Source: Coriobacteriales bacterium
GTDB taxonomy: Bacteria; Actinomycetota; Coriobacteriia; Coriobacteriales; UBA8131
Direction of reading: 5' to 3'
Assembly (NCBI GenBank): GCA_031277035.1
Contig: JAISLY010000036.1
Location: forward strand, 1 to 40,347
DNA: 40,347 nt
Position 1 is the stretch's first letter, and each line of letters begins with the position of its first letter. Shown piece by piece: positions 1-7,694 of the stretch. The position numbers and the translations under genes were made by a program. The notes below the pieces were generated by a model. The model made no database searches, was not told where the DNA came from, and was given only the letters and a program-made list of their open reading frames with translations.

Positions 1-538
1 TGAGCCCCCCCCCCCCCCGTCTTATGTGGGAGGACGTGCCTTGATGAGCCAGATAGCAGGGGCTTCCTGTCGCTTTCTGACACTGCTTTGTTGTTTTGTG
101 AGGTGTTCATGCGCCCGCGTCCTTCTTGTCACTTTGTGCTGTGATTGGTCTGTTTTATATACGCATACAGTGTAGCACGTTTTGACAGGGGCAGGTTGGT
201 AAGCAAAACCACAGAGACCGACCCTCCAGCTTCCTGCTTCCAGCTTCGCAAAACGCATCCAATTTCTGCGTTTTCCTGCACAAAATTGCGTTTGTGCGAA
301 GTTTTAGACCCCGAAATGGGGCCCTTCTCCCCACTTTGCCTGCAAAATGCCTGATGGGCAAAGAACAGGGCCGCCCGATTCTTCGCACAAACGCAATTTT
401 GTGCAGGAAAACGCGCAAATCGCTCAACAGAAGTTGACAAAAGGGACGGTTCCAAATTGTCAACTTTTTGCCCAGGGTTGCGAACTCGAAACGTTGTTCG
501 GAAAAGTTGACAATTTGGAACCGTCCCTTTTGTCAACT
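1..538. other. non-coding end region of the phn operon with two inverted-repeat elements
   Basis: I see no credible gene here; the short open frames overlap one another and resemble nothing I recognise. The region begins with a run of 14 C (5-18) and then becomes visibly more AT-rich than the flanking genes. It holds two long perfect inverted repeats (268-414 and 431-539), listed separately. The second abuts the stop codon of phnPP, so it may also end phn operon transcription. Confidence 0.6.
268..414. repeat. 34-bp perfect inverted repeat with 79-bp centre
   Basis: The left arm 268-301 and right arm 381-414 are exact reverse complements. Each arm is itself a small hairpin: GCACAAA (278-284) pairs with TTTGTGC (291-297). 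The centre holds further short complementary blocks, for example CTTTGCC near 334 with GGCAAAG near 357. The architecture, in which each arm folds on itself and also pairs with the other, is that of a REP- or MITE-like non-autonomous element. No transposase gene is visible in the window. Confidence 0.7.
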
Positions 539-539
539 T
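431..539. repeat. 38-bp perfect inverted repeat abutting the phnPP stop codon
   Basis: Arm 431-468 and arm 502-539 are exact reverse complements around a 33-bp centre. Each arm also has its own stem, AAGTTGACAA with TTGTCAACTT, around a core containing GGGACGGTTCC. I recall similar GGGACGGTTCC-type repeats scattered in anaerobic Gram-positive genomes, sometimes near REP-associated transposases; that is memory, not a search. Its right edge overlaps the TAA of phnPP (541-539), so it may double as the operon terminator. Confidence 0.7.
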
Positions 540-1609
540 TATGACAGGTCCAGGCGGTCAATCATGCAGAGCCCAACATGAGCGGGAGCACCGTAGCGGC
601 CGTGATAGTCTGAGCCACCGGTCACGATGAGCGCGTGATCCCGCGCCAGCTGTTCGACGACGCGCAGGTCGCGTTCGTTGTGGTCTGGATGGTATTTTTC
701 GATGCCGTCGAGCCCCGCGTCAACAAGCGCAGGCACGAATGCGAAGTTGTCCAAACGCCCGGGGTGCGCAAGCACCGCGATACCGCCATCCTCCTTGATG
801 GCCTGCACCGCGTCGCGGGCATCCACATACTCTATATCGCGCTCACATATGTTGCCATCCCGGAAGAACAGGCGATTGAGCCGCTGATAGGCACTGCTCG
901 CATACGGAGCGTCGGTAAGCTGCTCCATGATATGCTGCCGATAGAGTGCGGTCGCATCCTGCGCCGCCTGATATATCGCGGCGCGGTCAAACGCGACACC
1001 GTGCTTCTCCAGCTGTTCCATCTGCCAAAGCGTATTTTCGTGACGCCGCCTGAGAACAGGCTCGCACAGCGCCGCTATCGTAGGCGCATCCTCAGAAAAG
1101 AGCCCCAGTCCAAGAATATGCACTTTGCGATTCCGCTCAAAATCGAAGGCGCTTATCTCCACGCCACCTATGACCCGTATCCCATGCCGACCATCAAGCG
1201 CAAGCGCTGTGGACAGTCCACGGGTCGTATCGTGGTTTGTGAAGGCAAGATGCGTCAGACCCCACTCGCACGCCTGGTCGAGCACCTGCTCAAAGGTCTC
1301 GGAGCCGTCGGATACGGTGGTGTGGATGTGGAGGTCGGCCCGTACGGGAACGGGTGCAGCGGCGGCGCTTCGGCCCGCCGCGGCGCTTCGGCCCGCCGCG
1401 GCGCTTCGTCCGGGCGCGGCGCTTCGGCCCGCCGCGGCGCTTCGTCCGGGCGCGGCGCTTCGTCCGGGCGCGGCGCTTCGTCCCAGTGTGCCAACTCCGG
1501 GCGCAACGCTTCGGCCCGCCACAGCGCTCTGCCCAGGCGCAACGCTTCGGCCTGCCACAGCGCTCTGCCCAGGCGCAGCGCCGTCCCGTACAGCTGCCAT
1601 CTTAGCCAT
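539..1609 (-). CDS. phnPP: PHP-domain cyclic phosphodiesterase of phosphonate degradation (PhnPP)
   Basis: The predicted role is to open 5-phosphoribosyl 1,2-cyclic phosphate, the product of C-P lyase, and then remove the remaining phosphate to yield ribose 5-phosphate. That chemistry is established for the homologous PHP enzyme in the Eggerthella lenta phn operon. The metal-binding PHP motifs are visible: DLHIHT at residues 92-97, then NHDT, GVEIS, HPGR and DYHGR. The ATG at 1609 overlaps the phnL stop by 8 bases and follows AGGAAGG. Residues of roughly 11-88 are an Ala/Gly/Arg/Ser hexapeptide repeat encoded by an 18-bp array, which pushes the catalytic domain far from the start. A short variant could begin inside the repeat, but I see no better ribosome-binding site there. 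Confidence 0.88.
   Translation of the reverse strand: MAKMAAVRDGAAPGQSAVAGRSVAPGQSAVAGRSVAPGVGTLGRSAAPGRSAAPGRSAAAGRSAAPGRSAAAGRSAAAGRSAAAAPVPVRADLHIHTTVSDGSETFEQVLDQACEWGLTHLAFTNHDTTRGLSTALALDGRHGIRVIGGVEISAFDFERNRKVHILGLGLFSEDAPTIAALCEPVLRRRHENTLWQMEQLEKHGVAFDRAAIYQAAQDATALYRQHIMEQLTDAPYASSAYQRLNRLFFRDGNICERDIEYVDARDAVQAIKEDGGIAVLAHPGRLDNFAFVPALVDAGLDGIEKYHPDHNERDLRVVEQLARDHALIVTGGSDYHGRYGAPAHVGLCMIDRLDLS
1364..1489 (-). repeat. 18-bp tandem array in the 5' end of phnPP
   Basis: Seven units, the last diverged, start at 1364, 1382, 1400, 1418, 1436, 1454 and 1472. They alternate between two versions, GGCGCTTCGGCCCGCCGC and GGCGCTTCGTCCGGGCGC. On the minus strand they encode AAxGRS hexapeptides. 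Confidence 0.9.
1501..1572 (-). repeat. 36-bp tandem duplication in the 5' end of phnPP
   Basis: Two nearly identical 36-bp units (1501-1536 and 1537-1572) encode a 12-residue block on the minus strand. They lie just upstream, in gene direction, of the 18-bp array, so two expansions with different periods are stacked within one leader. Confidence 0.85.
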
Positions 1610-2297
1610 CAATAAAACCTTCCTGCATGTTGAACTCCCGATCACAAAGCCCCTCCATGAACTCCAGGTCGTGAAAGATGCCAAGCATCGTGCAGCCGCC
1701 CTGCTTCAAGCGCTCGATAAGCTCGCGCACCTTGCGTTTGGAAGCGTTATCAAGCGAGGCTGTCGGCTCGTCGAGCAGGAGCAACCGGGGCTTTTTAATC
1801 ATCGCGGCGGCAATGTTCAGACGCAGCTTCTCCCCGCCGGAAAAGGTCAGCGGGTACAGCTCCCACAGGCTCTCTGGCAGCTCAAAGTGCCTGAGCAGCC
1901 GTTCCGTTTCCTGCTCGGCATAGGCCCGGTCTCCCTCGCTCACAGCCTCCAGCGCACTTTGCACAACGGTGTCGTAGGCAGTGGTGCGGGGCAATACGTT
2001 GAGAAATTGCGAGATGTAGCCAATCTCAAAGCGTCGCAGGTACAGTATCTCGCGCTCGCTGGCCTTCATGAGGTCCAGCAGGCCGAGAGCCGCCGAACGG
2101 TAGAGGATGCTCCCATCCTGCGGCAGATTCGTGCGGTAGATGCTGCGCAGGATGGTCGATTTGCCGCTCCCACTGCGCCCGGTGATACCGACGAACTCAC
2201 CTGCCTGTACCGTGAGGCTGATAGACGAGCAGCCGCGAATGCTCCGACCGGCTTCATGGAGATAAAAGGACTTGGAAAGCCCCTCTATACGCAGCAT
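1602..2297 (-). CDS. phnL: PhnL, ABC-type ATPase subunit of the C-P lyase system
   Basis: With PhnG, H, I, J, K and M, PhnL takes part in loading phosphonate onto ribose and cleaving the C-P bond. It is an ABC-type ATPase not tied to a membrane permease. Walker A is GRSGSGKST (residues 40-48), the signature is FSGGEKLRLNIA, and Walker B runs into DEPTASLD. IGYISQFLNVLPR matches the Q-loop region of PhnL. I chose the ATG at 2297 because it follows GAGGG and matches the family start. In-frame ATGs at 2321 and 2345 also exist; the region between them is a 24-bp tandem duplication. The 3' end overlaps phnPP by 8 bases. Confidence 0.9.
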   Translation of the reverse strand: MLRIEGLSKSFYLHEAGRSIRGCSSISLTVQAGEFVGITGRSGSGKSTILRSIYRTNLPQDGSILYRSAALGLLDLMKASEREILYLRRFEIGYISQFLNVLPRTTAYDTVVQSALEAVSEGDRAYAEQETERLLRHFELPESLWELYPLTFSGGEKLRLNIAAAMIKKPRLLLLDEPTASLDNASKRKVRELIERLKQGGCTMLGIFHDLEFMEGLCDREFNMQEGFIDG

Positions 2298-2345
2298 GAA
2301 GCCCTCTTCTCTGCGCGACATACGACCTTCTTCTACGCGCGACAT
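2298..2345 (-). repeat. 24-bp duplication at the phnM-phnL junction
   Basis: Two diverged 24-bp units each begin with ATGTCGCGC on the minus strand. This gives phnL three possible in-frame start codons and lets it overlap the phnM stop. Confidence 0.65.
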
Positions 2346-3916
2346 GCGGCCCGCCTGCCCGCGTCGACTCCCCTGCCCGCGTCGACTCCCCTGCCCGCGT
2401 CGGCCCGCCTGCCCGCGTCGACTCCCCTGTTTTCGTCGGCTCCCCTGCTGTCCCGCTCATCATAGTGAGGGTAGCGTGTGTGAAACACCGATCGACCCTC
2501 CACAAAGACCTCCTCAACCACAGGAATGAGCTCGCCGCCCATATCGCTTTTACGCTCGCGTATGAGTAATATATCAGCACGTTTGCCCGCAGCCAGTTCG
2601 CCAAATTCGCGGTCGATGCCAACGGCACGCGCAGGATTGAGGCTTACGAGCGCAAAAGCATGCGGCAGCTCAAGACCGCAGCCGTAATGCAGTTCAAAGA
2701 CCGCGCGCAGCAACGCGGCGGGGCAATAATCGCTGCACAGGATGTCACAGGCGCCCGCGGTGATGGCTTCGCGTGCGGAGAGGTTGCCCGCATGTGAGTG
2801 ACCGAGAAGCACGTTCGGAGCGCCGCCGAGCGTATACATGCCGCGCGCGCGCGCGGTCTGCGCGACGGCCATCGAAATGGGAAATTCCGAGATGCCCGCG
2901 CCAATCTCTCGCATGAACGCGAGTTTCTCAACGCTGTCATCGTCGTGCGAGGCGATGGAAATCCCCCGTTCACGCGCCACGCCTGCCAGATGCCGCACCT
3001 CCTCAAGAGTGAGTTTGGCAGCAGTCTGCTGCTTGTCCACAAGCTCCTGCACCTGCTCATCGCTCAACTCGCCCTTGTAACTCTTAATCGTTTTGGCAAA
3101 AACCTCAAGGTCGCGATACTGCCCCTGCCCCGGTGTATGGTCCATGAACGAGACCAGGTCGACCTTATCCGCCAAAAGGCACTCCTCCACCTCGCGGAAG
3201 CGATCGACGGCGTCAAGCTCAAGACGGACATGCAGGCGATGCCGGATGAGGTGGTCGGTCGTCTCATGCGCACGCATACGATTGATGAGCTCGATGAGCC
3301 GCTCGACGTTCTCAAAGGCGCGGATGGGCTTGTGGTCAAAGATGAGCTGGCGATAGATCGAAAGCGAATGGTACATGGTGGTCACGCCGTAGGAGACGAG
3401 CAGCCGGTCAGCCTCATACAGGGCGGCGCGCAGGTCCAGGACAACGCTCGGCCGCGGCGAGGCGAGGGTCTCGATGTAGTCGGAGTGGATGTCGATAAAG
3501 CCGGGCGCCACGTAGCGACCGGTCGCGTCGATTACCCGCAGACTCGCAGAGGGGGTGCGCGGACGCCCCGGCTCGATGGCAAGGATGCGCCCGCCGGAGA
3601 TAAGCACGTCGTGAGCGGGCGCGAGGCGATCGGCAAGCACCACGGTACCGCCGCTTATGATGGTGGTCGGCAGGCCAGGGAGGTCGGATACCCGGCCGGC
3701 CGGCCGGCCACAGGCCTGGTCGGCTGCCTTGTCGGATACCAGGCCAGCCGCTCTGCCACAGGCCTGGTCGGCTGCCCTGTCGGATACCCGGTCGGCTGCC
3801 CTGCCACGAGCCCGGTCGGGCCCTGCGGCAAAAGGGACTGGGGGCCTCTGTTCCGTGAGTGTTCCCGTGAGTGTTCCTGTGAGTGTTCCCGTGAGTGTTT
3901 CTGTGTCTGTTCGCAT
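2333..3916 (-). CDS. phnM: PhnM, triphosphate-ribosyl phosphonate diphosphohydrolase
   Basis: PhnM removes diphosphate from the 5-triphosphoribosyl phosphonate intermediate, giving the 5-phosphate that PhnJ cleaves. It is an amidohydrolase-fold enzyme. DIHSDYIE matches the metal-binding strand, and SHDDDS, LGHSHAGN and CSDYCP follow in order. The catalytic part (about residues 81-485) fits the usual length near 380-400. The extra length is all repeat: residues 1-80 from a 12-bp and a 48-bp array, and about 40 C-terminal residues from an 18-bp array. The ATG at 3916 follows AAGGGAAG at good spacing and lies upstream of the 12-bp array, so the N-terminal repeats are probably translated. Confidence 0.92.
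   Translation of the reverse strand: MRTDTETLTGTLTGTLTGTLTEQRPPVPFAAGPDRARGRAADRVSDRAADQACGRAAGLVSDKAADQACGRPAGRVSDLPGLPTTIISGGTVVLADRLAPAHDVLISGGRILAIEPGRPRTPSASLRVIDATGRYVAPGFIDIHSDYIETLASPRPSVVLDLRAALYEADRLLVSYGVTTMYHSLSIYRQLIFDHKPIRAFENVERLIELINRMRAHETTDHLIRHRLHVRLELDAVDRFREVEECLLADKVDLVSFMDHTPGQGQYRDLEVFAKTIKSYKGELSDEQVQELVDKQQTAAKLTLEEVRHLAGVARERGISIASHDDDSVEKLAFMREIGAGISEFPISMAVAQTARARGMYTLGGAPNVLLGHSHAGNLSAREAITAGACDILCSDYCPAALLRAVFELHYGCGLELPHAFALVSLNPARAVGIDREFGELAAGKRADILLIRERKSDMGGELIPVVEEVFVEGRSVFHTRYPHYDERDSRGADENRGVDAGRRADAGRGVDAGRGVDAGRRAACRA
2355..2444 (-). repeat. 18-bp tandem array in the 3' end of phnM
   Basis: Five units of CTGCCCGCGTCGACTCCC and variants start at 2355, 2373, 2391, 2409 and 2427. 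On the minus strand they encode a G-V-D-A-G-R type hexapeptide tail on PhnM. Confidence 0.9.
3684..3788 (-). repeat. 48-bp tandem repeat in the 5' end of phnM
   Basis: The marker TCGGATACC recurs at 3684, 3732 and 3780, an exact 48-bp period. On the minus strand each unit encodes 16 residues containing RVSD or LVSD and ADQACGR. Confidence 0.88.
3855..3902 (-). repeat. 12-bp tandem array at the very start of phnM
   Basis: Four copies of GTGAGTGTTCCC or close variants start at 3855, 3867, 3879 and 3891. On the minus strand they encode a tetrapeptide repeat of T, L, T and G, only a few codons after the start codon. Confidence 0.92.
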
Positions 3917-3941
3917 AACTTCCCTTCAAATCTCTTCATGT

Positions 3942-4826
3942 TTACAGAAGCGAATGAACCAACTGCTGGGTGTACCGATGCTGCGGGTCTTCGAGTATCT
4001 GGTCAGTCAGGCCCCGTTCGATGATGCGGCCATCGAGCATGACCGCGCTTCGCTGCGCCAGCATGCGGATAACCCCAAGGTCGTGGCTCACGACCAGCAT
4101 GCTCACGTCGAGGTCACGACGCAAGGCGAGGACAAGATCGAGAACGGTCGCCTGCACCGAAAGGTCAAGCCCGGTAGTCACTTCGTCGAGCAACAGGATG
4201 GGTGGATTGTTCGAGAGCGCCTTGGCAATCTGGACACGCTGCTGCATCCCTCCCGAAAAAACGCGCGGTGGATCGGTTGCGCGAGAAAGCGGGATGTTAA
4301 CCTTCTCCAGAAGCGAGAGGCCCCGTGCGCGCATCTGCTCGACATTGCGGCAGCCCGCAGCAATCATCTGCTCGGCAATGTTTGAAAGCGAACTGAAATC
4401 CATACGGAGGCCAAGCCAGGGATTCTGATAGACCATTCCAAAAAACGCGTTGCGGATGGCACGCTTCTGTTGCGGCGAACACGCAAGGATATTGGAAGCG
4501 CCCTCGTCAACCAGCGCGGTGCGCACCGCCCCACTGCTGGCCTGCTGGTCAAAGGAAACACAGCGCATGAGCGTGGATTTACCGCTGCCGCTCTCCCCCA
4601 CAATGCCGACGATTTCGCCGGGATAGACCTCAAGCGAGACGTCGCGCAGGGCGTGCACGGTACCGCAACGCGGACAGACGTTGCGCTCAAGCTCGTGTTC
4701 AGGTTTGGCGCAAAAGGGGCAGCCCGTGCCAAAGGAACAGGAAAGGGATTCGATGGAGAGGATTGGGCGCTCAGTCTGCAGGGCTCCTGTGTCTGTGACA
4801 GGCGCTGTCGTTTTGCTCGCGCTCAC
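3942..4826 (-). CDS. phnK: PhnK, ABC-type ATPase subunit of the C-P lyase complex
   Basis: PhnK is the ABC-family protein that docks on the PhnGHIJ core. Walker A is GESGSGKST (residues 77-85), the signature is FSGGMQQRVQIA, and DEVTTGLD follows Walker B. Before Walker A lies an extra loop with two CxxC pairs (C36, C39, C51, C54) that resembles a zinc knuckle; E. coli PhnK lacks it as far as I recall. The start is GTG after GGGAGG. About 25 bases separate it from phnM and 61 from phnJ. Confidence 0.92.
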   Translation of the reverse strand: MSASKTTAPVTDTGALQTERPILSIESLSCSFGTGCPFCAKPEHELERNVCPRCGTVHALRDVSLEVYPGEIVGIVGESGSGKSTLMRCVSFDQQASSGAVRTALVDEGASNILACSPQQKRAIRNAFFGMVYQNPWLGLRMDFSSLSNIAEQMIAAGCRNVEQMRARGLSLLEKVNIPLSRATDPPRVFSGGMQQRVQIAKALSNNPPILLLDEVTTGLDLSVQATVLDLVLALRRDLDVSMLVVSHDLGVIRMLAQRSAVMLDGRIIERGLTDQILEDPQHRYTQQLVHSLL

Positions 4827-4887
4827 GGCTGCGCCTCCCTCTGCGGGTTTTGAGCGTCTGGTCGCGCCTGGGTCGTCCTTTGTGCGC

Positions 4888-5745
4888 TCACGTCTGCGCC
4901 TCCCGCCGCGTCTGCGCCTCCCGCCGCGTTTGGCAGTAACTGGTGTCGTTGCACTGGTGGAAGACCTCCCCGGTGTCGGGGTCGGTCAGTTCGTCAAAAT
5001 ACACGCCCTGAGCCCCACAGACGCGACAGCGGATGCCCTCAAACGTCTCGGGCGCAAAGGGGTAGTCCTCAAAATCGAGCGAGACCACCGAAGTCCAGGG
5101 CGGCACAGCGTATATCTTCTTCTCACGTCCCGCGCCAAGTAAGGTGAGATGCGCGGCATTGTTGAGCTTGTGGTTGTCAAAGCGCGGAATGGGCGAGGGC
5201 GCCATCACGTAGCGACCGTTTACGAGGACGGGATGATCCGCGCCCGTCGTCATGTTGCCATAGCGTACCACCTGCTCAAAGAGGCCAAGCCAGGCGCCCG
5301 TATAGTCCGCCTCGGCGTGAAGGCGGCGCGTTTCGGATTCGCGCGGTTCGATGTCGCGCAAAGGCTCGGGCGTAGGCACCTGCAAGACAAGCACCTGCTC
5401 GGCGGTCAGGGGTACTTCGGGGATGCGATGGCGCGACTGGATAAGGCTTGCCCTGGCCGTCTCGTCCGTAATCTCAACGCCGGTCGTCGCGACGATGAGC
5501 TTTTTGATATTGACCGCATTCACGCTCCCGTCATGCCCCTGATCGATGACCTTGAGCACCTCGTCAGGCCCAATGATGGCCAGCGTTATCTGAAGACCTC
5601 CCGTCCCCCAACCGCGGCCAATCGGCATCTCGCGCGAGGCAAACGGCACCTGATAGCCGGGAATAGCAATGCCTTTGAGAATGGCGCGACGAATCTCACG
5701 TTTGGAGCCCTCGTCAAAAAACGCGAAGTTATACAGCTGTCGCAT
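4888..5745 (-). CDS. phnJ: PhnJ, radical SAM C-P lyase
   Basis: PhnJ is the catalytic subunit that breaks the carbon-phosphorus bond of ribose-1-phosphonate 5-phosphate by radical chemistry, releasing alkane and the 1,2-cyclic phosphate. The four conserved cysteines are present at C240, C243, C265 and C271 (CxxC, then CNDTSYC). This is the spacing of the E. coli enzyme, where they are 241, 244, 266 and 272. Other family signatures are IPGYQVPF, GWGTGG, RHRIPE and GAGREKKIYAVPP. The ATG at 5745 follows AGGAGG and overlaps the phnI stop by 17 bases. The tail is a QTRREA hexapeptide duplication. Confidence 0.96.
   Translation of the reverse strand: MRQLYNFAFFDEGSKREIRRAILKGIAIPGYQVPFASREMPIGRGWGTGGLQITLAIIGPDEVLKVIDQGHDGSVNAVNIKKLIVATTGVEITDETARASLIQSRHRIPEVPLTAEQVLVLQVPTPEPLRDIEPRESETRRLHAEADYTGAWLGLFEQVVRYGNMTTGADHPVLVNGRYVMAPSPIPRFDNHKLNNAAHLTLLGAGREKKIYAVPPWTSVVSLDFEDYPFAPETFEGIRCRVCGAQGVYFDELTDPDTGEVFHQCNDTSYCQTRREAQTRREAQT
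4891..4926 (-). repeat. 18-bp tandem duplication in the 3' end of phnJ
   Basis: Two identical 18-bp units (4891-4908, 4909-4926) encode QTRREA twice at the C-terminus, immediately after the last cluster-binding cysteine. Confidence 0.85.
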
Positions 5746-6955
5746 GGCTGGCCTCCTGGCTTCCGTCTGTCCTTTCCTCCCGGGCGAAAGCGGCCCCGGG
5801 GACGTCTGCATCATGCCTGGTTCGCCGCACGCTGTTCAGCTTTGACTGGAAGGTCACGTAATGGGGCAGCTTCAGATGGGAGATAAAGCCCGTCGCCTCG
5901 ATGCTGTCGACGTGGTACAGCACAAATTCCTCATCCTGAGTGGGAAAGGTCTCGTCGCCAAGCGTCAGGCAGTGGTCGAGTATGCTCATCGCGATGGCCT
6001 TGCTCTCCGCGCGTCCGTAGACAAGCCCGTAGCCGATGGCGAAGCTCAGTTCGTGCGTGTCGTCTGCAGACGCCGCTTCCTGCTCTTCGCGTTCGACGCT
6101 GAACAGGCTCTCGACCTCCGTGACCGCAAGCGCACCCACGTAATAGGCATCCTCCTCATCTCCGGCCTCAAAGGGGTGGTCGACCAGCACGTCAAGTGTG
6201 CCGTAGCGCAACTCGCCCACCGTGGGATGCGCGGGGCCAAAGCCGCGAAGCGCGGCGTAGCCAAGCGCCATGACCGCCTGTGTCATGCCGCGTGCGAGTA
6301 TCTGAAGACGGACATCGCGACCCGCAGGAAAGCTCAGCGGCTCCATGGTGATGTCCCGGGGCGGCGTGTCGTCGGGCGGCGGAGGCGTGAGGAGGCCCTG
6401 TGCCCTGAGGGAGGCGGCGACTTTTGGAAGATTGGGAAAGCCCTGGGGCGCTTCCGCGGCGGGGGCGGACACGGCGGGGGCGGGGGCGGGGGCAGGCACG
6501 GCGGGAACGGGAGCAGGCGCCGCAGGACTGGCAGAATCGGAAGCCTGCTCTTCTCCGTCAAGGCGAAAATCAAGCAGGCGGTGACTGTAGTCGCGTGTCA
6601 CGCCCAGTATCTGTCCGCCGAGAATATCCTTAAAGGCCGCCGAGATTCGGCGTTTAACCCTCATGTTCCCCGTTTCGATAATCCGCGAGGTATAGGGCCG
6701 CTCCAGAGTCGAGCGAAAGGCCCGCAACAGGAAAACCGCCTCTTCCACCGAACCTCCCCCCTGCCTGAGGGCAAGCGCCGCAAGCGAAGGTTCGTACAGC
6801 GAACTTTCTCCCATCACCTGGTCGATAAGCTCGGGCAGGGCGGCGGCTATCCGCGCGCTGGCCACATTGGCGGCGGGGTCAGAGAGGCCCTCGGAAAGGA
6901 GCTCAAGGCTTGCCGCTATCGCTTCCTCGCCGCCGCTGACCGCTACATAGGCCAC
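5729..6955 (-). CDS. phnI: PhnI, C-P lyase core subunit
   Basis: PhnI, with PhnG and PhnH, attaches the phosphonate to ribose, displacing adenine from ATP. It forms part of the PhnGHIJ core. The start YVAVSGGEEAI matches the family, and family blocks such as RPYTSRIIETG and KRRISAAFKDILGGQILGVTRDYSHRLLDF-type text follow in order. The GTG at 6955 lies one base after the phnH stop and behind AGGAGG; a longer frame upstream has no such support. Residues of about 137-171 are a Pro/Ala-rich linker inside the protein, a repeat-like insertion. Confidence 0.93.
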   Translation of the reverse strand: MAYVAVSGGEEAIAASLELLSEGLSDPAANVASARIAAALPELIDQVMGESSLYEPSLAALALRQGGGSVEEAVFLLRAFRSTLERPYTSRIIETGNMRVKRRISAAFKDILGGQILGVTRDYSHRLLDFRLDGEEQASDSASPAAPAPVPAVPAPAPAPAVSAPAAEAPQGFPNLPKVAASLRAQGLLTPPPPDDTPPRDITMEPLSFPAGRDVRLQILARGMTQAVMALGYAALRGFGPAHPTVGELRYGTLDVLVDHPFEAGDEEDAYYVGALAVTEVESLFSVEREEQEAASADDTHELSFAIGYGLVYGRAESKAIAMSILDHCLTLGDETFPTQDEEFVLYHVDSIEATGFISHLKLPHYVTFQSKLNSVRRTRHDADVPGAAFAREERTDGSQEASHATAV

Positions 6956-6956
6956 T

Positions 6957-7694
6957 TCAGACCTCCTCAATACGCGCCGTGCGCGGCAAACCGACAAGCT
7001 GCCCGCCTTCGTCGATCAACAGAAGATCGATACCGCAGGGAAACTCGTCGCCACGCGCCGCGCGAGCGGTGCACCAGAAGGCGCTGCTGGCCCTGAAGAA
7101 ATGGTGCGTCTGGACGCCGGGGCCCGTGACGACAAAGCGATGAGACGGGGGCCTGGCTGCCGATTTTCTACGTGAGACGCTGCCGGCATCACCGGTTTTG
7201 GTGTCCTGTGCGAGAGAGGCACACTCAATCAGCACACTCGCTCCCCGTTCGGGCGACCGTGGCGTCCCACCGCTGAGCGCGGTCATGAGCGCAGTAGCCG
7301 TGTCCTCAGGCGCATCTTTGGCAAGAAGCAGAAACTGCGCCTCGTGCGCGGCGATGCGCCGTGCGTAGGTAAGCGTCGTTATCATTGAGGCAAGCGCATC
7401 GGCACCTGCCAGGCCGTCCGCGCCGTTTCCGTTCGTCCCCGCGACGCAAAAGCCGCAGCTGCTGTCGAACAGCATATGGACGAGCGTTTCCAGGCAGGGG
7501 TTTGCCAACAGAGGGCGGGGCGTCGGCGGTATCGTGCCCACCAGCCCCGGACGAGCCATGGCATTCATGCTGACGCGAAAAGCGCGTTGGGTCAGGTACA
7601 GTGCTTCGGCATGCAGGTCGGGGGTAAAGTCGCGGCCTGTCTGCGCCGCGCCCTGCACAGCAGCCTGTCTGCTGTCTGTTCCGCCGTGCGTCAT
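6957..7694 (-). CDS. phnH: PhnH, C-P lyase core subunit
   Basis: PhnH is part of the PhnGHIJ core with PhnG and PhnI. Family features are AFRVSMNAMARPG near residue 40, VTGPGVQ in the middle and FPCGIDLLL near the end. The ATG at 7694 overlaps the phnG stop by 4 bases (ATGA), indicating translational coupling. A linker of about 30 residues before VTGPGVQ (TKTGDAGSVSRRKSAARPP) looks variable. Confidence 0.92.
   Translation of the reverse strand: MTHGGTDSRQAAVQGAAQTGRDFTPDLHAEALYLTQRAFRVSMNAMARPGLVGTIPPTPRPLLANPCLETLVHMLFDSSCGFCVAGTNGNGADGLAGADALASMITTLTYARRIAAHEAQFLLLAKDAPEDTATALMTALSGGTPRSPERGASVLIECASLAQDTKTGDAGSVSRRKSAARPPSHRFVVTGPGVQTHHFFRASSAFWCTARAARGDEFPCGIDLLLIDEGGQLVGLPRTARIEEV

Noticed and set aside
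5-18. Run of 14 C as a phase-variable switch
   Set aside because: No gene or promoter is next to it, and it lies at the window edge.
129-536. Small genes at the left end
   Set aside because: Several overlapping frames on both strands run through the inverted repeats, with no ribosome-binding sites and no recognisable protein.
1364-1572. CRISPR array
   Set aside because: Units are directly adjacent without unique spacers and are translated. No cas genes are seen here or at any other array.
635-1615. Long plus-strand open frame opposite phnPP
   Set aside because: High GC keeps antisense frames open. The minus-strand frame has PHP motifs and operon context; the plus-strand protein has no recognisable feature.
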